The notes beneath the pieces are model-generated. The model saw nothing but the letters and a program-made list of their open reading frames with translations. It was not told where the DNA came from and ran no database searches. A stretch of DNA of 64,000 bases, from assembly GCF_023008405.1 (NCBI RefSeq), contig NZ_CP095376.1:2752001-2816000 (forward strand), read 5' to 3'. Each line of letters begins with the position of its first letter. The first letter of the stretch is position 1. This document shows, one piece after another, positions 33,355-41,944 of the stretch. A program made the translations under genes and the position numbers. This stretch comes from Amycolatopsis sp. FBCC-B4732. GTDB taxonomy: Bacteria; Actinomycetota; Actinomycetes; Mycobacteriales; Pseudonocardiaceae.

Positions 33355-33981
33355 ATGTTCGTTGTTTCGGTCGTCGCCGGAATGGTTCTGTCCGCGCTCG
33401 CAGTTCCCGTCGATTCCTCGGCCGCTTCGGCTCCGACCGAAAAGATCACGCTCGACATCAAGACCATCAACGGCTCCGGCTGCCCGGCCGGCACCGCCAC
33501 CGCGTCGGCGGACGTCGCCTCGGACAACACGTCCTTCACGGTGCACTACGCGAACTTCACCGCCAAGGCCGGCGGCGGCGCTCCGGCGCTCGAAGCCCGG
33601 AAGAACTGTCAGATCAACGTGCTCGTCCATGTGCCGCAAGGGTTCACGTACGCGATCGCCGAAGCCGAGTACCGCGGCTTCGCGCACATCGAGAGCGGGG
33701 CGAGCGCGCTCGAGCAGGCCAACTACTACTTCGCGGGGACGTCGCCGACCGCGCGGGTGCGCCACGCCTTCCCCGGCCCGTTCCACGGCGTGTGGCGGGC
33801 CTCGGACGTGACCGAGGTCGCGGAGCTGGTGTTCGCCCCGTGCGGGGAGAGCCGCAACCTGAACGTCAACGCGGAACTGCGGGCGGACGCGGGCACCTCG
33901 AGTGGTGCGACTTTCATCGAAATGGATTCCGAACACGCGAGCGTGGACACGATTTACCACTTCGCGTGGAAGACCTGCTGA
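33355..33981 (+). CDS. Secreted DUF4360 protein
   Basis: A 208-residue exported protein. A short signal peptide (VVAGMVLSALAVPVDSSAASA) is followed by the DUF4360 pattern: IKTINGSGCPAGTATASADVASDNTSFTVHY (partly quoted in two pieces), KNCQINVLVHVPQGFTYAIAEAEYRGFA, ANYYFAGTSPTARV, FAPCGESRNLNVNAELR, and a final DTIYHFAWKTC. Four cysteines probably form two disulfides. The family is widespread in actinobacteria and fungi, with unknown function. GAGGAG precedes the ATG and a strong hairpin follows the stop. Confidence 0.88.
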   Translation: MFVVSVVAGMVLSALAVPVDSSAASAPTEKITLDIKTINGSGCPAGTATASADVASDNTSFTVHYANFTAKAGGGAPALEARKNCQINVLVHVPQGFTYAIAEAEYRGFAHIESGASALEQANYYFAGTSPTARVRHAFPGPFHGVWRASDVTEVAELVFAPCGESRNLNVNAELRADAGTSSGATFIEMDSEHASVDTIYHFAWKTC

Positions 33982-34004
33982 ATTCCGCGGGCATTGCCGG
34001 AAAC

Positions 34005-34039
34005 GGACCGCTCACCGGGACCCCGCCGGTGAGCGGTCC
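34005..34039. terminator. Bidirectional terminator hairpin
   Basis: Perfect 14-base stem GGACCGCTCACCGG (34005-34018) with CCGGTGAGCGGTCC (34026-34039), loop of seven bases. It lies between convergent genes ending at 33981 (plus) and 34054 (minus). Confidence 0.85.
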
Positions 34040-34053
34040 ACCCGTTCACGCGC

Positions 34054-34485
34054 TCAGACGTGGGTGACCAGCAGGGTCACGCCCGCTTCGCCACCGCAGT
34101 CCACGAAGACCGGGCCCACCCCGTTGCCGATGGTCTGCACCACGGTGGCCTTGGCCACGAAGTGGTCCGGGCCGGCCGACAGGATCCGGATGTTCTCGAG
34201 TGCCGGCCGCTCCGGGAAGCCGCCGAGCACGGACTTCAGGCCCGTGCCGCCGCCGCAGTCGCCGGTGATCGTCACCTCTTGGCCGCGGCGGGTGGTCGGG
34301 TTCGGGCTCACCTGCACGGTGGCCCGCGCCCCCTTCGGGGGCTGGTTCGCGTTCGTCATCGTCCCCTCCGTGCTCCCCGGTTGCGCGGTCGCGCCCCCGG
34401 CCATCCCGATGCTCGCCGCCGTGACCAGGCCGGCCGCGAGGGCCAGGCCGAGTGCGGTGCGAACGGTTTTCGGGTTGCTGCGCAT
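34054..34485 (-). CDS. Small secreted protein of unknown function
   Basis: A 143-residue exported protein. A signal peptide (RTALGLALAAGLVTAASIGMAGGATA-QPG) is followed by a domain of about 105 residues with ATVQVSPNPTTRRGQEVTITGDCGGGTGLKSVLG and a second cysteine in GPVFVDCGGEAG, which should form one disulfide in an Ig-like beta sandwich. GGAGGAGA stands just before ATG on the minus strand. I do not recognise the family. Confidence 0.78.
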   Translation of the reverse strand: MRSNPKTVRTALGLALAAGLVTAASIGMAGGATAQPGSTEGTMTNANQPPKGARATVQVSPNPTTRRGQEVTITGDCGGGTGLKSVLGGFPERPALENIRILSAGPDHFVAKATVVQTIGNGVGPVFVDCGGEAGVTLLVTHV

Positions 34486-34601
34486 GGTGTTCTCCTCCCT
34501 TGAACCCGGTCTCGGTCCGCCGGATCCACCCGGTCAGTCGCCGGGGGACAGGCCCGAGGTTCTCGGGGGAGGAGAGTGAGACGTGGATCACAAACGAGGG
34601 G

Positions 34602-34724
34602 TCAGCGTGCGACGCGAGGCTGTTCGGTCTCGGCGGTCGGCACCAGGCGGCATCGTCGTTCGAACCGCTCCATCAGGACGGTAGCGATCAGGAGGGCCAC
34701 TGGGGTGCTCACCGCGATCCACAT
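34602..34724 (-). CDS. 40-residue single-span membrane protein
   Basis: A short minus-strand frame of 40 codons plus stop, beginning MWIAVSTPVALLIATVLM and continuing ERFERRC...EQPRVAR. It has one hydrophobic helix followed by a basic stretch, the usual layout of tiny actinobacterial membrane proteins. It lies 30 bases downstream of the MarR gene on the same strand. Codon positions keep high GC3, which supports coding. The ribosome site is weak. Confidence 0.5.
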   Translation of the reverse strand: MWIAVSTPVALLIATVLMERFERRCRLVPTAETEQPRVAR

Positions 34725-34754
34725 GCCAGGGAACCTACCCAGCCCCGCGACGTC

Positions 34755-35189
34755 TCAATCGCCCGCCGACAGGCTCGTGATCACCTCCAGTAGCCGGGCG
34801 CGGAAAGCGTCGTCCGCCCCGAGCCCGCCGAGCAGGGCGGGCTCGGCGCGCACCGCCCGTTCGTGGATCGCCCGGCCGGCCGAAGTCAACCGGGTCAGGT
34901 GACGCCGGGCGTCCGCCGGGTCCGGCGTCCGCGTCACGAAACCCGCCTTCGCGAGGCGGTCGAGCGTGCGGCTCATGGTCTGGTCGGTCACCTGGCAGTG
35001 CTGGGCGAGCGTCCGCTGGGGGAGCGGCCCGTCGCGCAGCGAGTGCAGCGCGATCAGCCCCGCGTGGGTGAGCCCCATGCCGGCGAGGACGGTCACCCAG
35101 CGTTGCTCGACCAGCCGGGCGGCGGCGGCCAGCAGGCGCCCGGTGGGCCACGTGCTCAGGTCGGGTTCGGGGGCTGTGCTCACCGTCAC
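34755..35189 (-). CDS. MarR-family regulator of the MMPL exporter
   Basis: A 144-residue winged-helix protein: RTLAQHCQVTDQTMSRTLDRLAKAGFVTR is the DNA-binding part and DPADARRHLTRLTSAGR the wing. GTG at 35189 gives this length; GTG at 35183 with GGAG five bases upstream is a likely alternative. It is divergent from the MMPL transporter gene, and a perfect 18-base inverted repeat lies in the spacer, so it very probably represses both itself and the exporter. Confidence 0.88.
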   Translation of the reverse strand: MTVSTAPEPDLSTWPTGRLLAAAARLVEQRWVTVLAGMGLTHAGLIALHSLRDGPLPQRTLAQHCQVTDQTMSRTLDRLAKAGFVTRTPDPADARRHLTRLTSAGRAIHERAVRAEPALLGGLGADDAFRARLLEVITSLSAGD

Positions 35190-35208
35190 TCCGCGTCGTC
35201 GTGCAAAA

Positions 35209-35226
35209 TGTTCAGCCTGCTGAACA
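35209..35226. promoter_or_regulatory. Perfect MarR operator TGTTCAGC-CT-GCTGAACA
   Basis: An 8-2-8 perfect inverted repeat in the 74-base divergent spacer between the MarR gene and the MMPL gene. Its position, 38-55 bases before the transporter start, suits repression of both promoters. Confidence 0.75.
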
Positions 35227-35263
35227 ATGGGGCGTGTTCGCCCTCGAAAGGACCTTAGCGACC

Positions 35264-37327
35264 ATGAACGACTCCCCGCGCCGCCTCCGCTGGCTGCTCC
35301 CCGCGTTGCTCGTGGTCGCCTGGCTCGGGCTGGGCGGGTTCGGCGGGCCGTTCGCCGGCAAGCTGAGCGAGGTCGCGAAGAACGACAACGCCGCGTTCCT
35401 GCCGAGCTCGGCCGAGGCGACCGAGGTCTCCGACGAGCAGAAGGCGTTCACCCCGCGCCAGGTGCTGCCCGCGACCGTCGTCGCCGAGCGCCCGGCCGGC
35501 CTGACCGCCGCCGACCGGCAGTTCCTCGAGGCAAAAGCGCGCGAGCTCGGCAGCGTGCCCGGCGTCGTCGGCCCGCTCGGAGCCCCCGAAAAGGCGCCGC
35601 GGGACGACCAGGCCGTGCAGCTCAGCGTGCCGATCCTCGCCGACGGCAACCCCGGCGAGGTCGTCAAGGAGGTCCGCGCGAAGCTCACCGGCGGCCCCGA
35701 AGGGCTCATCGTGCTCGTCACCGGGCCCGCCGGGCAGATCGCCGACCTGGTGAAGGCGTTCGGCGGCATCGACGGCATCCTCCTGCTCGTCGCGGGCGGC
35801 GTGGTCGCGCTGATCCTCATCGTCGTCTACCGCAGCCCCCTGCTGCCGTTCCTGGTCCTGCTCTCGGCGGTGTTCGCGCTCGGGCTCGCCAGCCTCGTCG
35901 TCTACCTGCTGGCCAAGAACGACGTCCTCGCGCTCAACGGCCAGAGCCAGGGCATCCTCTCGATCCTCGTCTTCGGCGCGGCCACCGACTACGCGCTCCT
36001 GTTCGTCGCGCGGTTCCGCGAGCAGCTGCGCGACACCCCGAGCCGCTTCGACGCGGTGAGGCTCGCCTGGCGCGCGACGCTGGAACCGATCGCCGCGTCC
36101 GCGGGAACCGTCGTGCTCGGCGTGCTGTGCCTGCTGTTCAGCGACCTCAACTCGAACAAGGGACTCGGGCCGGTCGCGGCGATCGGCATCGGCGCCGCGT
36201 TCCTGGCGTCGACGACGTTCCTGCCCGCGGCGCTGGCGCTGTGCGGCCGCGGCGCGTTCTGGCCGTTCAAGCCGGCGCTCGGCTCGCCGCACCCGGAGAC
36301 GGCGGGCATCTGGGGCCGGGTGGCCGGGCTGGTCGGCCGCCGCCCGCGGGTGGTCTGGGTGGTGACGGCGCTCGTGCTCGGCGTCGGCGTCGCGTTCCTG
36401 CCGCAGCTCAAGGCGTCCGGCACCGCGCAGTCCGACGTGTTCCTCACCGAGGTCGAATCCGGCACGGGGCAGGAGATCCTCGGCCGCCACTTCCCGGGCG
36501 GCCTCGGTGCCCCGGCGGTCACGATCGCCGACGCCGGCGCGTTGCCCGCGGTGGTCCAGGCGTCCACGATGGACGGAATCGCGCAGTCGTTCCCGCTGCC
36601 CGGCCCCGACGGGAAGCCCAAGGTCGTGAACGGCCGGGTGCAGATCCTGTCCGTGCTCGACGACCCGGCGGACTCGGAAGCGGCGGTCGCGACGGTCGGC
36701 AAGCTGCGCGACGCCGTCCACGCGGTACCGGGCGCGAACGCGAAGGTCGGCGGCCCGACGGCGATCCAGCTGGACACACAGCAGACGTCCAAGCACGACC
36801 GCGCGCTGATCATCCCGATCGTGCTGCTGGTGATCTTCCTGGTATTGGCGCTGTTGTTGCGGTCGCTGCTCGCACCCCTGCTGCTGATCGCCACGGTGGT
36901 CCTGTCGTTCGCGGCGACGATGGGCGTGTCGGCGCTGGTGTTCAACCACATCTTCGGCTTCCCGGGCGCGGATCCGGTGGTGCCGCTGTTCGGCTTCGTC
37001 TTCCTGGTGGCGCTGGGGATCGACTACAACATCTTCCTGATGACCCGCGTCCGCGAGGAAGCACTGACCCGCGGAACATGCGCCGGCACGCTACGCGGGC
37101 TGTCGCTGACCGGCGGGGTGATCACCTCGGCCGGCGTCGTGCTGGCGGCGACGTTCTCGGCGCTGGCGGTCATCCCGATCCTGTTCCTGGCGCAGATCGC
37201 GTTCATCGTCGCGTTCGGCGTCTTGCTGGACACGCTGCTGGTGCGGTCGCTGCTGGTGCCGGCGCTGACCGTGGACGTGGGACGCCGCGTGTGGTGGCCG
37301 TCGAAGCTGGCCCGCGCGGAGGAGTAG
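35264..37327 (+). CDS. MMPL-family (RND) membrane exporter
   Basis: A 687-residue transporter. One N-terminal helix, an outer domain of about 140 residues, five helices with the MMPL signature GAATDYALLFVARFREQL, a second outer domain, and the second helix set with GIDYNIFLMTRVREE, giving about 12 spans. Such proteins export lipids, siderophores or drugs by proton motive force. ATG 35264 follows AAGGA. The gene lies directly behind a MarR operator and ends where a decayed insertion element begins. Confidence 0.92.
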   Translation: MNDSPRRLRWLLPALLVVAWLGLGGFGGPFAGKLSEVAKNDNAAFLPSSAEATEVSDEQKAFTPRQVLPATVVAERPAGLTAADRQFLEAKARELGSVPGVVGPLGAPEKAPRDDQAVQLSVPILADGNPGEVVKEVRAKLTGGPEGLIVLVTGPAGQIADLVKAFGGIDGILLLVAGGVVALILIVVYRSPLLPFLVLLSAVFALGLASLVVYLLAKNDVLALNGQSQGILSILVFGAATDYALLFVARFREQLRDTPSRFDAVRLAWRATLEPIAASAGTVVLGVLCLLFSDLNSNKGLGPVAAIGIGAAFLASTTFLPAALALCGRGAFWPFKPALGSPHPETAGIWGRVAGLVGRRPRVVWVVTALVLGVGVAFLPQLKASGTAQSDVFLTEVESGTGQEILGRHFPGGLGAPAVTIADAGALPAVVQASTMDGIAQSFPLPGPDGKPKVVNGRVQILSVLDDPADSEAAVATVGKLRDAVHAVPGANAKVGGPTAIQLDTQQTSKHDRALIIPIVLLVIFLVLALLLRSLLAPLLLIATVVLSFAATMGVSALVFNHIFGFPGADPVVPLFGFVFLVALGIDYNIFLMTRVREEALTRGTCAGTLRGLSLTGGVITSAGVVLAATFSALAVIPILFLAQIAFIVAFGVLLDTLLVRSLLVPALTVDVGRRVWWPSKLARAEE

Positions 37328-37470
37328 GGCGTGTCCTGGGGGGTCTTCATCGGAGGCGAAGGCCGATGCAGGCGCGGTGGTAGGCCGCTCATTTGGCGTA
37401 TCCAGGTGGCCGGGCCGCTGAATTGCTTGAGCCGGGCTCGACCACGTTGCGCAGCTTGGAGAGGCTGGGT
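37327..37470 (-). mobile_element. Decayed 3' end of an IS5-family transposase
   Basis: On the minus strand the sequence reads KLRNVVE (codons within 37437-37454), then, after a small deletion, RLKQFSGPATW (37400-37433), then a frameshifted AAYHRA. This is the closing motif RNVVERxFxxLKQxRGLATRYxKRAxYxxA of IS5-type transposases common in actinobacteria. The outer end, GGACACGCCC at the MMPL stop, is the usual terminal repeat of these elements. The rest of the element is missing and reading frames are broken. Confidence 0.6.
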
Positions 37471-37617
37471 GTCCGGCCTGACCGGGGGTGAAGATCACCG
37501 CCAAGGGGATCCGTCCAGGCGCGCATCGCCCGACCGGCCGCGGATTGCTTTATGCGCGAGCGGAACATCTGTGGACATGGGTGTGGGCCCGTAGCCGGTG
37601 GCTGCGGGCCGATCCCA
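37471..37617. other. Spacer between IS remnant and HNH gene
   Basis: 147 bases without a recognisable gene. Possibly further diverged insertion-element DNA; nothing else is visible. Confidence 0.4.
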
Positions 37618-38841
37618 TCACGCTGCGAAGGGCAGTGGCTGATGCAGGTTGTTGCGCCGGGGTTTTCGGCGTTTGTCCAGGAATCGCGGAGGTAGGAACT
37701 CGGGGTGGCCGTCGGGGGCGAGGCGGACTTGCCAGCCGGAGCGGTGCATCAGCCGGTGGTGATGCGCGCACAACAAGACCAGGTTCGCGAGATCGGTGGG
37801 GCCGCCGTCGGCCCAGTGACGGATGTGGTGACCTTGACAGTGCCGCGGTGGGCGATGGCAGCCCGGGAAGGCGCAGCCTCGGTCACGCAGGAACAGGGCT
37901 CGGCGGAGGCCGGGTGAGATCAGGCGGCGGGCTCTACCCAAGTCCAGAGGTTCGCTGCTGGCGCCCAAAACGGACGGGATCAGCTTGCAGTCGCAGGCGT
38001 GGATGCGGGCTTCGACGGCCGAGATCAGGCCGGTGTCGCCCAATGTCGCGTGGCCGACACCGGATCTCAGGTCCGCCAGGGACACCGCGACCATCACGTG
38101 GGCACGTTCACCAGCCTGAGTCGGCAGCTCTGGCGAGTTGAGCGCGAGGTCGATCGCGTCGGAGAAGGCGTCGCCGTAGCGTTCCTGCGGGGAACGGAAG
38201 TCTCCACCGTCGTCGGCGGTGCGGCGTTCGGCGAGGGTGTCGAGTAGGGCGCTGGCTCGGGTGCCGGTCTCGTCGTCGAACCGGCCTGTGAGTTCCCAGG
38301 TTCCGGTTCTTTTGCGGCGTAACGAGAGTTCGCGAGCCGGGGTGGCGGGCTCGACATCGACCGGCTCGGCGCCGTCGGGGTCGAGGTGGGCCAGGATCCG
38401 GGCGCCGAGGGCGACGACTTGTTTGTGGTCTGCGTCGGCGGCGAAGGCGAGCAGGTCTTGTTCGGCGGTGTCGCGGTGCTCGACGGGGATCCGAGACACA
38501 GCCTCGATGATGGTGTCGATCATCGGGGTGCTCAGGGCGCCCGTCAGAGCGGCAGCGCCGGTGGCGGGGGCGACAGCGGCCGGGGAGTCGAGGGTGTGCG
38601 CAGAGGTGAGGGCGTGGGCTCGGGCGACGGTGCGCTGGGCGGCTGCGTGGGGAATGTCCGCGAGGTGTTCGAGTAACCGGGCAACAGAGCGGTACCCGAA
38701 CAGTTCCATGACCCCGCGGGATTCGATTTCCACCAGCAGAGTACCGATTTCCGCCTCGGCAGACCGCACCACGGTGAGCAGCCCGCGGAGACGGTCGGCC
38801 AAGGCCTCCGCGTCCGTCTGCCACACCGCTTCTCTGTCCAC
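37618..38841 (-). CDS. DUF222-HNH endonuclease (13E12-type)
   Basis: A 407-residue protein. The first 280 residues are the helical DUF222 domain (YRSVARLLEHLADIPHAAAQRTVARAH ... in parts). The C-terminal HNH nuclease has two metal cysteines in GCAFPGCHRPPRHCQGHHI, the catalytic HH, and DLANLVLLCAHHHRLMH. This is the 13E12-repeat family of mycobacteria and relatives, which is often multi-copy and mobile. The GTG start at 38841 lies 22 bases from a perfect SOS box, so DNA damage should induce it. Confidence 0.9.
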   Translation of the reverse strand: MDREAVWQTDAEALADRLRGLLTVVRSAEAEIGTLLVEIESRGVMELFGYRSVARLLEHLADIPHAAAQRTVARAHALTSAHTLDSPAAVAPATGAAALTGALSTPMIDTIIEAVSRIPVEHRDTAEQDLLAFAADADHKQVVALGARILAHLDPDGAEPVDVEPATPARELSLRRKRTGTWELTGRFDDETGTRASALLDTLAERRTADDGGDFRSPQERYGDAFSDAIDLALNSPELPTQAGERAHVMVAVSLADLRSGVGHATLGDTGLISAVEARIHACDCKLIPSVLGASSEPLDLGRARRLISPGLRRALFLRDRGCAFPGCHRPPRHCQGHHIRHWADGGPTDLANLVLLCAHHHRLMHRSGWQVRLAPDGHPEFLPPRFLDKRRKPRRNNLHQPLPFAA

Positions 38842-38862
38842 ACACCAAGATTACCGGCGTCC

Positions 38863-38874
38863 GAACATCTGTTC
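38863..38874. promoter_or_regulatory. LexA/SOS box GAAC-ATCT-GTTC
   Basis: Matches the Gram-positive SOS consensus GAACNNNNGTTC exactly. On the minus strand it lies 22-33 bases before the HNH start, and a TAATCT -10-like element follows it. Several mycobacterial 13E12 genes are known LexA targets, which supports function. Confidence 0.6.
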
Positions 38875-38901
38875 ATCACTCGATCAGGTGGAGGTCAAAG
38901 C

Positions 38902-39255
38902 CTAAGAATCGTGCAAGGCCCGCGAATCCGCAGTCTCACCGGTCAGATACTTGGCCGTACCCGTCAGCGCAAAGAGACGGTCGAGCGCCGGCTTCCGATT
39001 GTCCAAGAACAACCGACGACCCGTCCCGACGACCGCACGGTGCACCTTGACCAGCTCCGACAGCCCGGACGAGTCGCAGAAGTCGATCTCGCCGCAGTCG
39101 AGGCGCACCTCCCGCACGCCGGGGTCACCGGCGAGGCGGTCGGTGACCAGGCGCACGAGCATGCCGGCCGTGGCGAACTCGAGGTCGCCGGTGACCGTGA
39201 CGCGCGCCGTGCCCTCGTCCGCGATCGTCCAGGTGCAGGTCAAGCCGCTGGTCAT
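38902..39255 (-). CDS. STAS-domain anti-sigma factor antagonist (operon distal)
   Basis: A 117-residue STAS protein: TARVTVTGDLEFATAGMLVRLV, then VRLDCGEIDFCDSSGLSELVKVHR with the phosphorylatable Ser in DSSGL, the classical SpoIIAA/RsbV site. It overlaps the B12-sensor gene by ATGA and is the last gene of a five-gene operon reading right to left. It should be the dephosphorylation target of the SpoIIE-type phosphatase at 40319 or the kinase at 41937. Confidence 0.9.
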   Translation of the reverse strand: MTSGLTCTWTIADEGTARVTVTGDLEFATAGMLVRLVTDRLAGDPGVREVRLDCGEIDFCDSSGLSELVKVHRAVVGTGRRLFLDNRKPALDRLFALTGTAKYLTGETADSRALHDS

Positions 39256-40322
39256 GCCGTTCGCTCCGTTCCGGCGGCCGGCTCCACCAGGTGCGTGCGG
39301 GCAGCTCGGAGCAGGCCGGTGGCGCGCGGGAAGTCGCGCAGCTCCGCTTCGAGGAGTTCGAGGGCGGGCACCAGCGAAGCGGCGGGGACGCCCCGCGCCG
39401 TGAGGATGCCCGCGGTCCAGGTCAGGAACCCGGTGAACAGCTCTTCGTCGCCGACGTACAGCGCCGTCGCCAGGTACTCGACGATGTGCGCCAGGTCTTC
39501 GGCGGTGTACTGGCGCTGCAGGTCGGTGTAGTCCCGCATCGCCGGGATGCGCTCCTCCAGCCCGGCCAGCACCGCCTTCACGAGCCGGCCGGAGCTGCGC
39601 GTCACCAGCGTGTACTCCTGGTCGGCCAGGTGCGGCAGGTCGTCGAGCGGCTGGTGGGCCGCGAGCGGGCGGGGGAGGGGCTTCGCGAGCCTGTCGGCCG
39701 CCGTCCGGGCGTCCGGGGCCCACGCTTCGGCGCCCAGCAGCCGCGCGTAGCGGCCGTCGGGGCCGAAGGCGGCGCCGCCCGCGATGACCGGGGTCGCGGC
39801 CGCCTGGCAGGCGGTGATCGTGGCGTGCGCGGTCGGCAGCCGGGTCGCGATCGAGCTGGACAGCGCGACCGCGTCCGGCCCGGTCCGGTGCAGGTGGGCC
39901 ACCAGGTGCGGGGCGGGGACCTGCGCGCCGAGGTAGTCGACCTGGAACCCGCGCAGGCGCAGCACCTCGGACAGCAGCCGGGCCGGCATCGCGTGCCATT
40001 CGCCGTCGACGCACGCGACCGTGACGCGGCCGAGGTGCGGCTCCGGGCGCTTCAGCACGTGACCGAAGGTCGCGATCACGCGGTCGTTGATCGCGGTCGC
40101 GGCGTGCTCCTGGGCGACGCTCAGGCGGTTGGCCGCCCACTCCTGCCCGACCCGCCGCTGCACCGCGGCGATCACGTCGAGCAGCACGCTCTCCGGGTCG
40201 GTCCCGTCGCTCAGCGCCTGGATGACGACGTCACCGGCGGCGTACTCGTCGCCGGTCGTGACGGCGGCCCAGAGCCGCTCGGCCTGCTCGGCCACGCCGG
40301 TGCTGCGGGTAGCGGTGCTCAT
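39252..40322 (-). CDS. B12-binding sensor with CarH-like W-x9-E-H motif
   Basis: A 356-residue protein. Residues about 15-95 are a helical cobalamin-cap domain with QEWAANRLSVAQEH, that is Trp62, nine residues, Glu72-His73, the exact signature of the CarH photoreceptor cap that holds adenosylcobalamin. Residues about 97-220 are a Rossmann B12-binding domain (RVTVACVDGEWHAMPARLLSEV, with His in place of the usual DxHxxG as E-W-H-A-M-P, and VDYLGAQVP, ALSSSIAT, VIAGGAAF). Residues 230-356 form a helical bundle reminiscent of RsbR-type sensor or histidine-phosphate input domains. It lacks a MerR DNA-binding domain. It overlaps the neighbours by ATGA on both sides, so it is a sensor arm of the partner-switching operon, probably for light or for cobalamin state. 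Confidence 0.85.
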   Translation of the reverse strand: MSTATRSTGVAEQAERLWAAVTTGDEYAAGDVVIQALSDGTDPESVLLDVIAAVQRRVGQEWAANRLSVAQEHAATAINDRVIATFGHVLKRPEPHLGRVTVACVDGEWHAMPARLLSEVLRLRGFQVDYLGAQVPAPHLVAHLHRTGPDAVALSSSIATRLPTAHATITACQAAATPVIAGGAAFGPDGRYARLLGAEAWAPDARTAADRLAKPLPRPLAAHQPLDDLPHLADQEYTLVTRSSGRLVKAVLAGLEERIPAMRDYTDLQRQYTAEDLAHIVEYLATALYVGDEELFTGFLTWTAGILTARGVPAASLVPALELLEAELRDFPRATGLLRAARTHLVEPAAGTERTA

Positions 40323-41944
40323 GCGGTGTACCTCCCGCGGCCGTGCCCGCCCACCGCCGCCAGGTGCTGCCCGCGCGGCGCGGTGATCGCCAGCACGGCC
40401 ATGTCGTCGTGGGTGCCGCGCCCGATCCACTGCGAGGCGAGCATCTGCACCCGCTCGACGACGGCGTCGGCGGGCATGTTGGCGCACTCGGCGAGGGCCT
40501 GGTGGAGCCGGTCCTCGCCGAACATGGCGTCCCCGAGCGGGCCGCCCTTCGCCTCGATGATCCCGTCGGTGTAGAGCAGGCAGGTCTCGCCCGGGTTGAG
40601 CGTGACGTCGGCGCTCACCGACTCGATCTCGGGCAGGACCCCGATGAGGCTGCCCTGCGTCTCCGCCTCCTCGACCCGCCCGTCGGCCCGCACGATCAGG
40701 GGCGGCGGGTGCCCGGCGGCGGTGACGCGCAGCCGGACTGTCGCGCCTTCGCGGCGCGCGGAGGCCAGCACCAGCGTGACGTACCGAGCGTCGGCGTTGT
40801 CGCCGAGCGTGCGGTTCAGCAGGTCGAGCAGCCGGTGGTGCTCGCCGGCCATCGGCAGCAGCGCCCGCAGCGTCGTGCGGATCTTGCCGGTCAGCACGGC
40901 CGCTTCGAGACCCTTGCCGCAGACGTCGCCGAGCACGGCCAGCGACTCGTCGTCGCCATCGGCGGTGACGGCGGAGTGGACGTCGTAGAAGTCGCCGCCG
41001 ATCCGCTCGCCGTCGCGGGCCGGGCGGTAGCGGCCGGCGAACTCGACGCCGCCGAGCTGCTCCAGGGTGGGCGGCAGCAGCTCGCGCATCAGCGTGTCCG
41101 TGATGGACGCCTGCAGCGCGAACACCCGCGCCGCCGACATCGCCGCGCCGGCGCGGGCCGCGAACAGCCGCGCGAAGAGCTCTTCCTGGTCGGAGAAGGA
41201 CGCCCGGTCGCCGCGGCGCAGCAGCACCAGTGCGCCGGCGGGCACGCCGTGGCCGGGCAGCGGCGTCACGACGATCGACCCGACCGGACCGAACCCCGCG
41301 GGCAGCACCCAGCCGGGTGCCGCGTCCGGGTCGAGCCAGCGCGAAGGCACCGGCGGGAAGCCCTGCAGGGCCTCGCCGAGGCCGGGCAGCTCGTCCGGGT
41401 CGATCACCAGCCGGGAGCGGGCCGGTTCGCCGCCGCGCACGCAGGCGACGGCGGGGAAGCTCCCGCTGTGGGTGGGGGCCAGGACCAGCGCGGCGTCGGC
41501 GAGGTGCTCCGCGGCCAGCCGGGCGGCGACCTCCATGCAGCGTTCGAGGTTGAGCGAGCCCAGCAGGGCGGCCGACGCGTCGCTCAGGAAGGCGGTCCGC
41601 TCCTGCTCGCGGGCCAGGGCGTCGCGGGCCACGCGGGCGTCGGTCTCGTCCACGAGCCACCACGTCACGGCGTCGCCGTGCAGGATCGGGTACGCCGCGA
41701 ACGACCGCTCTCCGACCTCGCCGCGGGCGACCCCGCCGGGGCCGTGGGCGGCGGTCAGCCAGTCCGCGACCGCGCCGTCGAGCGGCCGGCCGGGAGCGGC
41801 AGCGGGGAAGAGCAGGCGGGCGGCCTCGTTGAGCGAGCGGATCACCCCGGATCCGTCCGCGACGACCGCCGCGATGGGGGCGGCGGCCCACTCCCGGCCG
41901 GCGTCGACCGGGGTGGCGGGCGCGGTGCGCGCGCGGTCAGCCAC
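40319..41944 (-). CDS. SpoIIE/RsbU-type phosphatase with PAS and GAF domains
   Basis: A 541-residue regulator. A PAS-like domain (PIAAVVADGSGVIRSLNEAAR, about 24-120), a GAF domain (ALLGSLNLERCMEVAARLAAEHL ... about 130-280), and a C-terminal PP2C phosphatase with GERIGGDFYDV, GDVCGKGLEAAVLTGKIR, LYTDGIIEAKG and GTHDDMAVLAI, all metal-binding aspartates present. Such enzymes dephosphorylate STAS antagonists. GTG 41944 overlaps the upstream ATPase gene by eight bases. It is encoded between a B12-binding sensor and an RsbW-like kinase. Confidence 0.92.
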   Translation of the reverse strand: MADRARTAPATPVDAGREWAAAPIAAVVADGSGVIRSLNEAARLLFPAAAPGRPLDGAVADWLTAAHGPGGVARGEVGERSFAAYPILHGDAVTWWLVDETDARVARDALAREQERTAFLSDASAALLGSLNLERCMEVAARLAAEHLADAALVLAPTHSGSFPAVACVRGGEPARSRLVIDPDELPGLGEALQGFPPVPSRWLDPDAAPGWVLPAGFGPVGSIVVTPLPGHGVPAGALVLLRRGDRASFSDQEELFARLFAARAGAAMSAARVFALQASITDTLMRELLPPTLEQLGGVEFAGRYRPARDGERIGGDFYDVHSAVTADGDDESLAVLGDVCGKGLEAAVLTGKIRTTLRALLPMAGEHHRLLDLLNRTLGDNADARYVTLVLASARREGATVRLRVTAAGHPPPLIVRADGRVEEAETQGSLIGVLPEIESVSADVTLNPGETCLLYTDGIIEAKGGPLGDAMFGEDRLHQALAECANMPADAVVERVQMLASQWIGRGTHDDMAVLAITAPRGQHLAAVGGHGRGRYTA

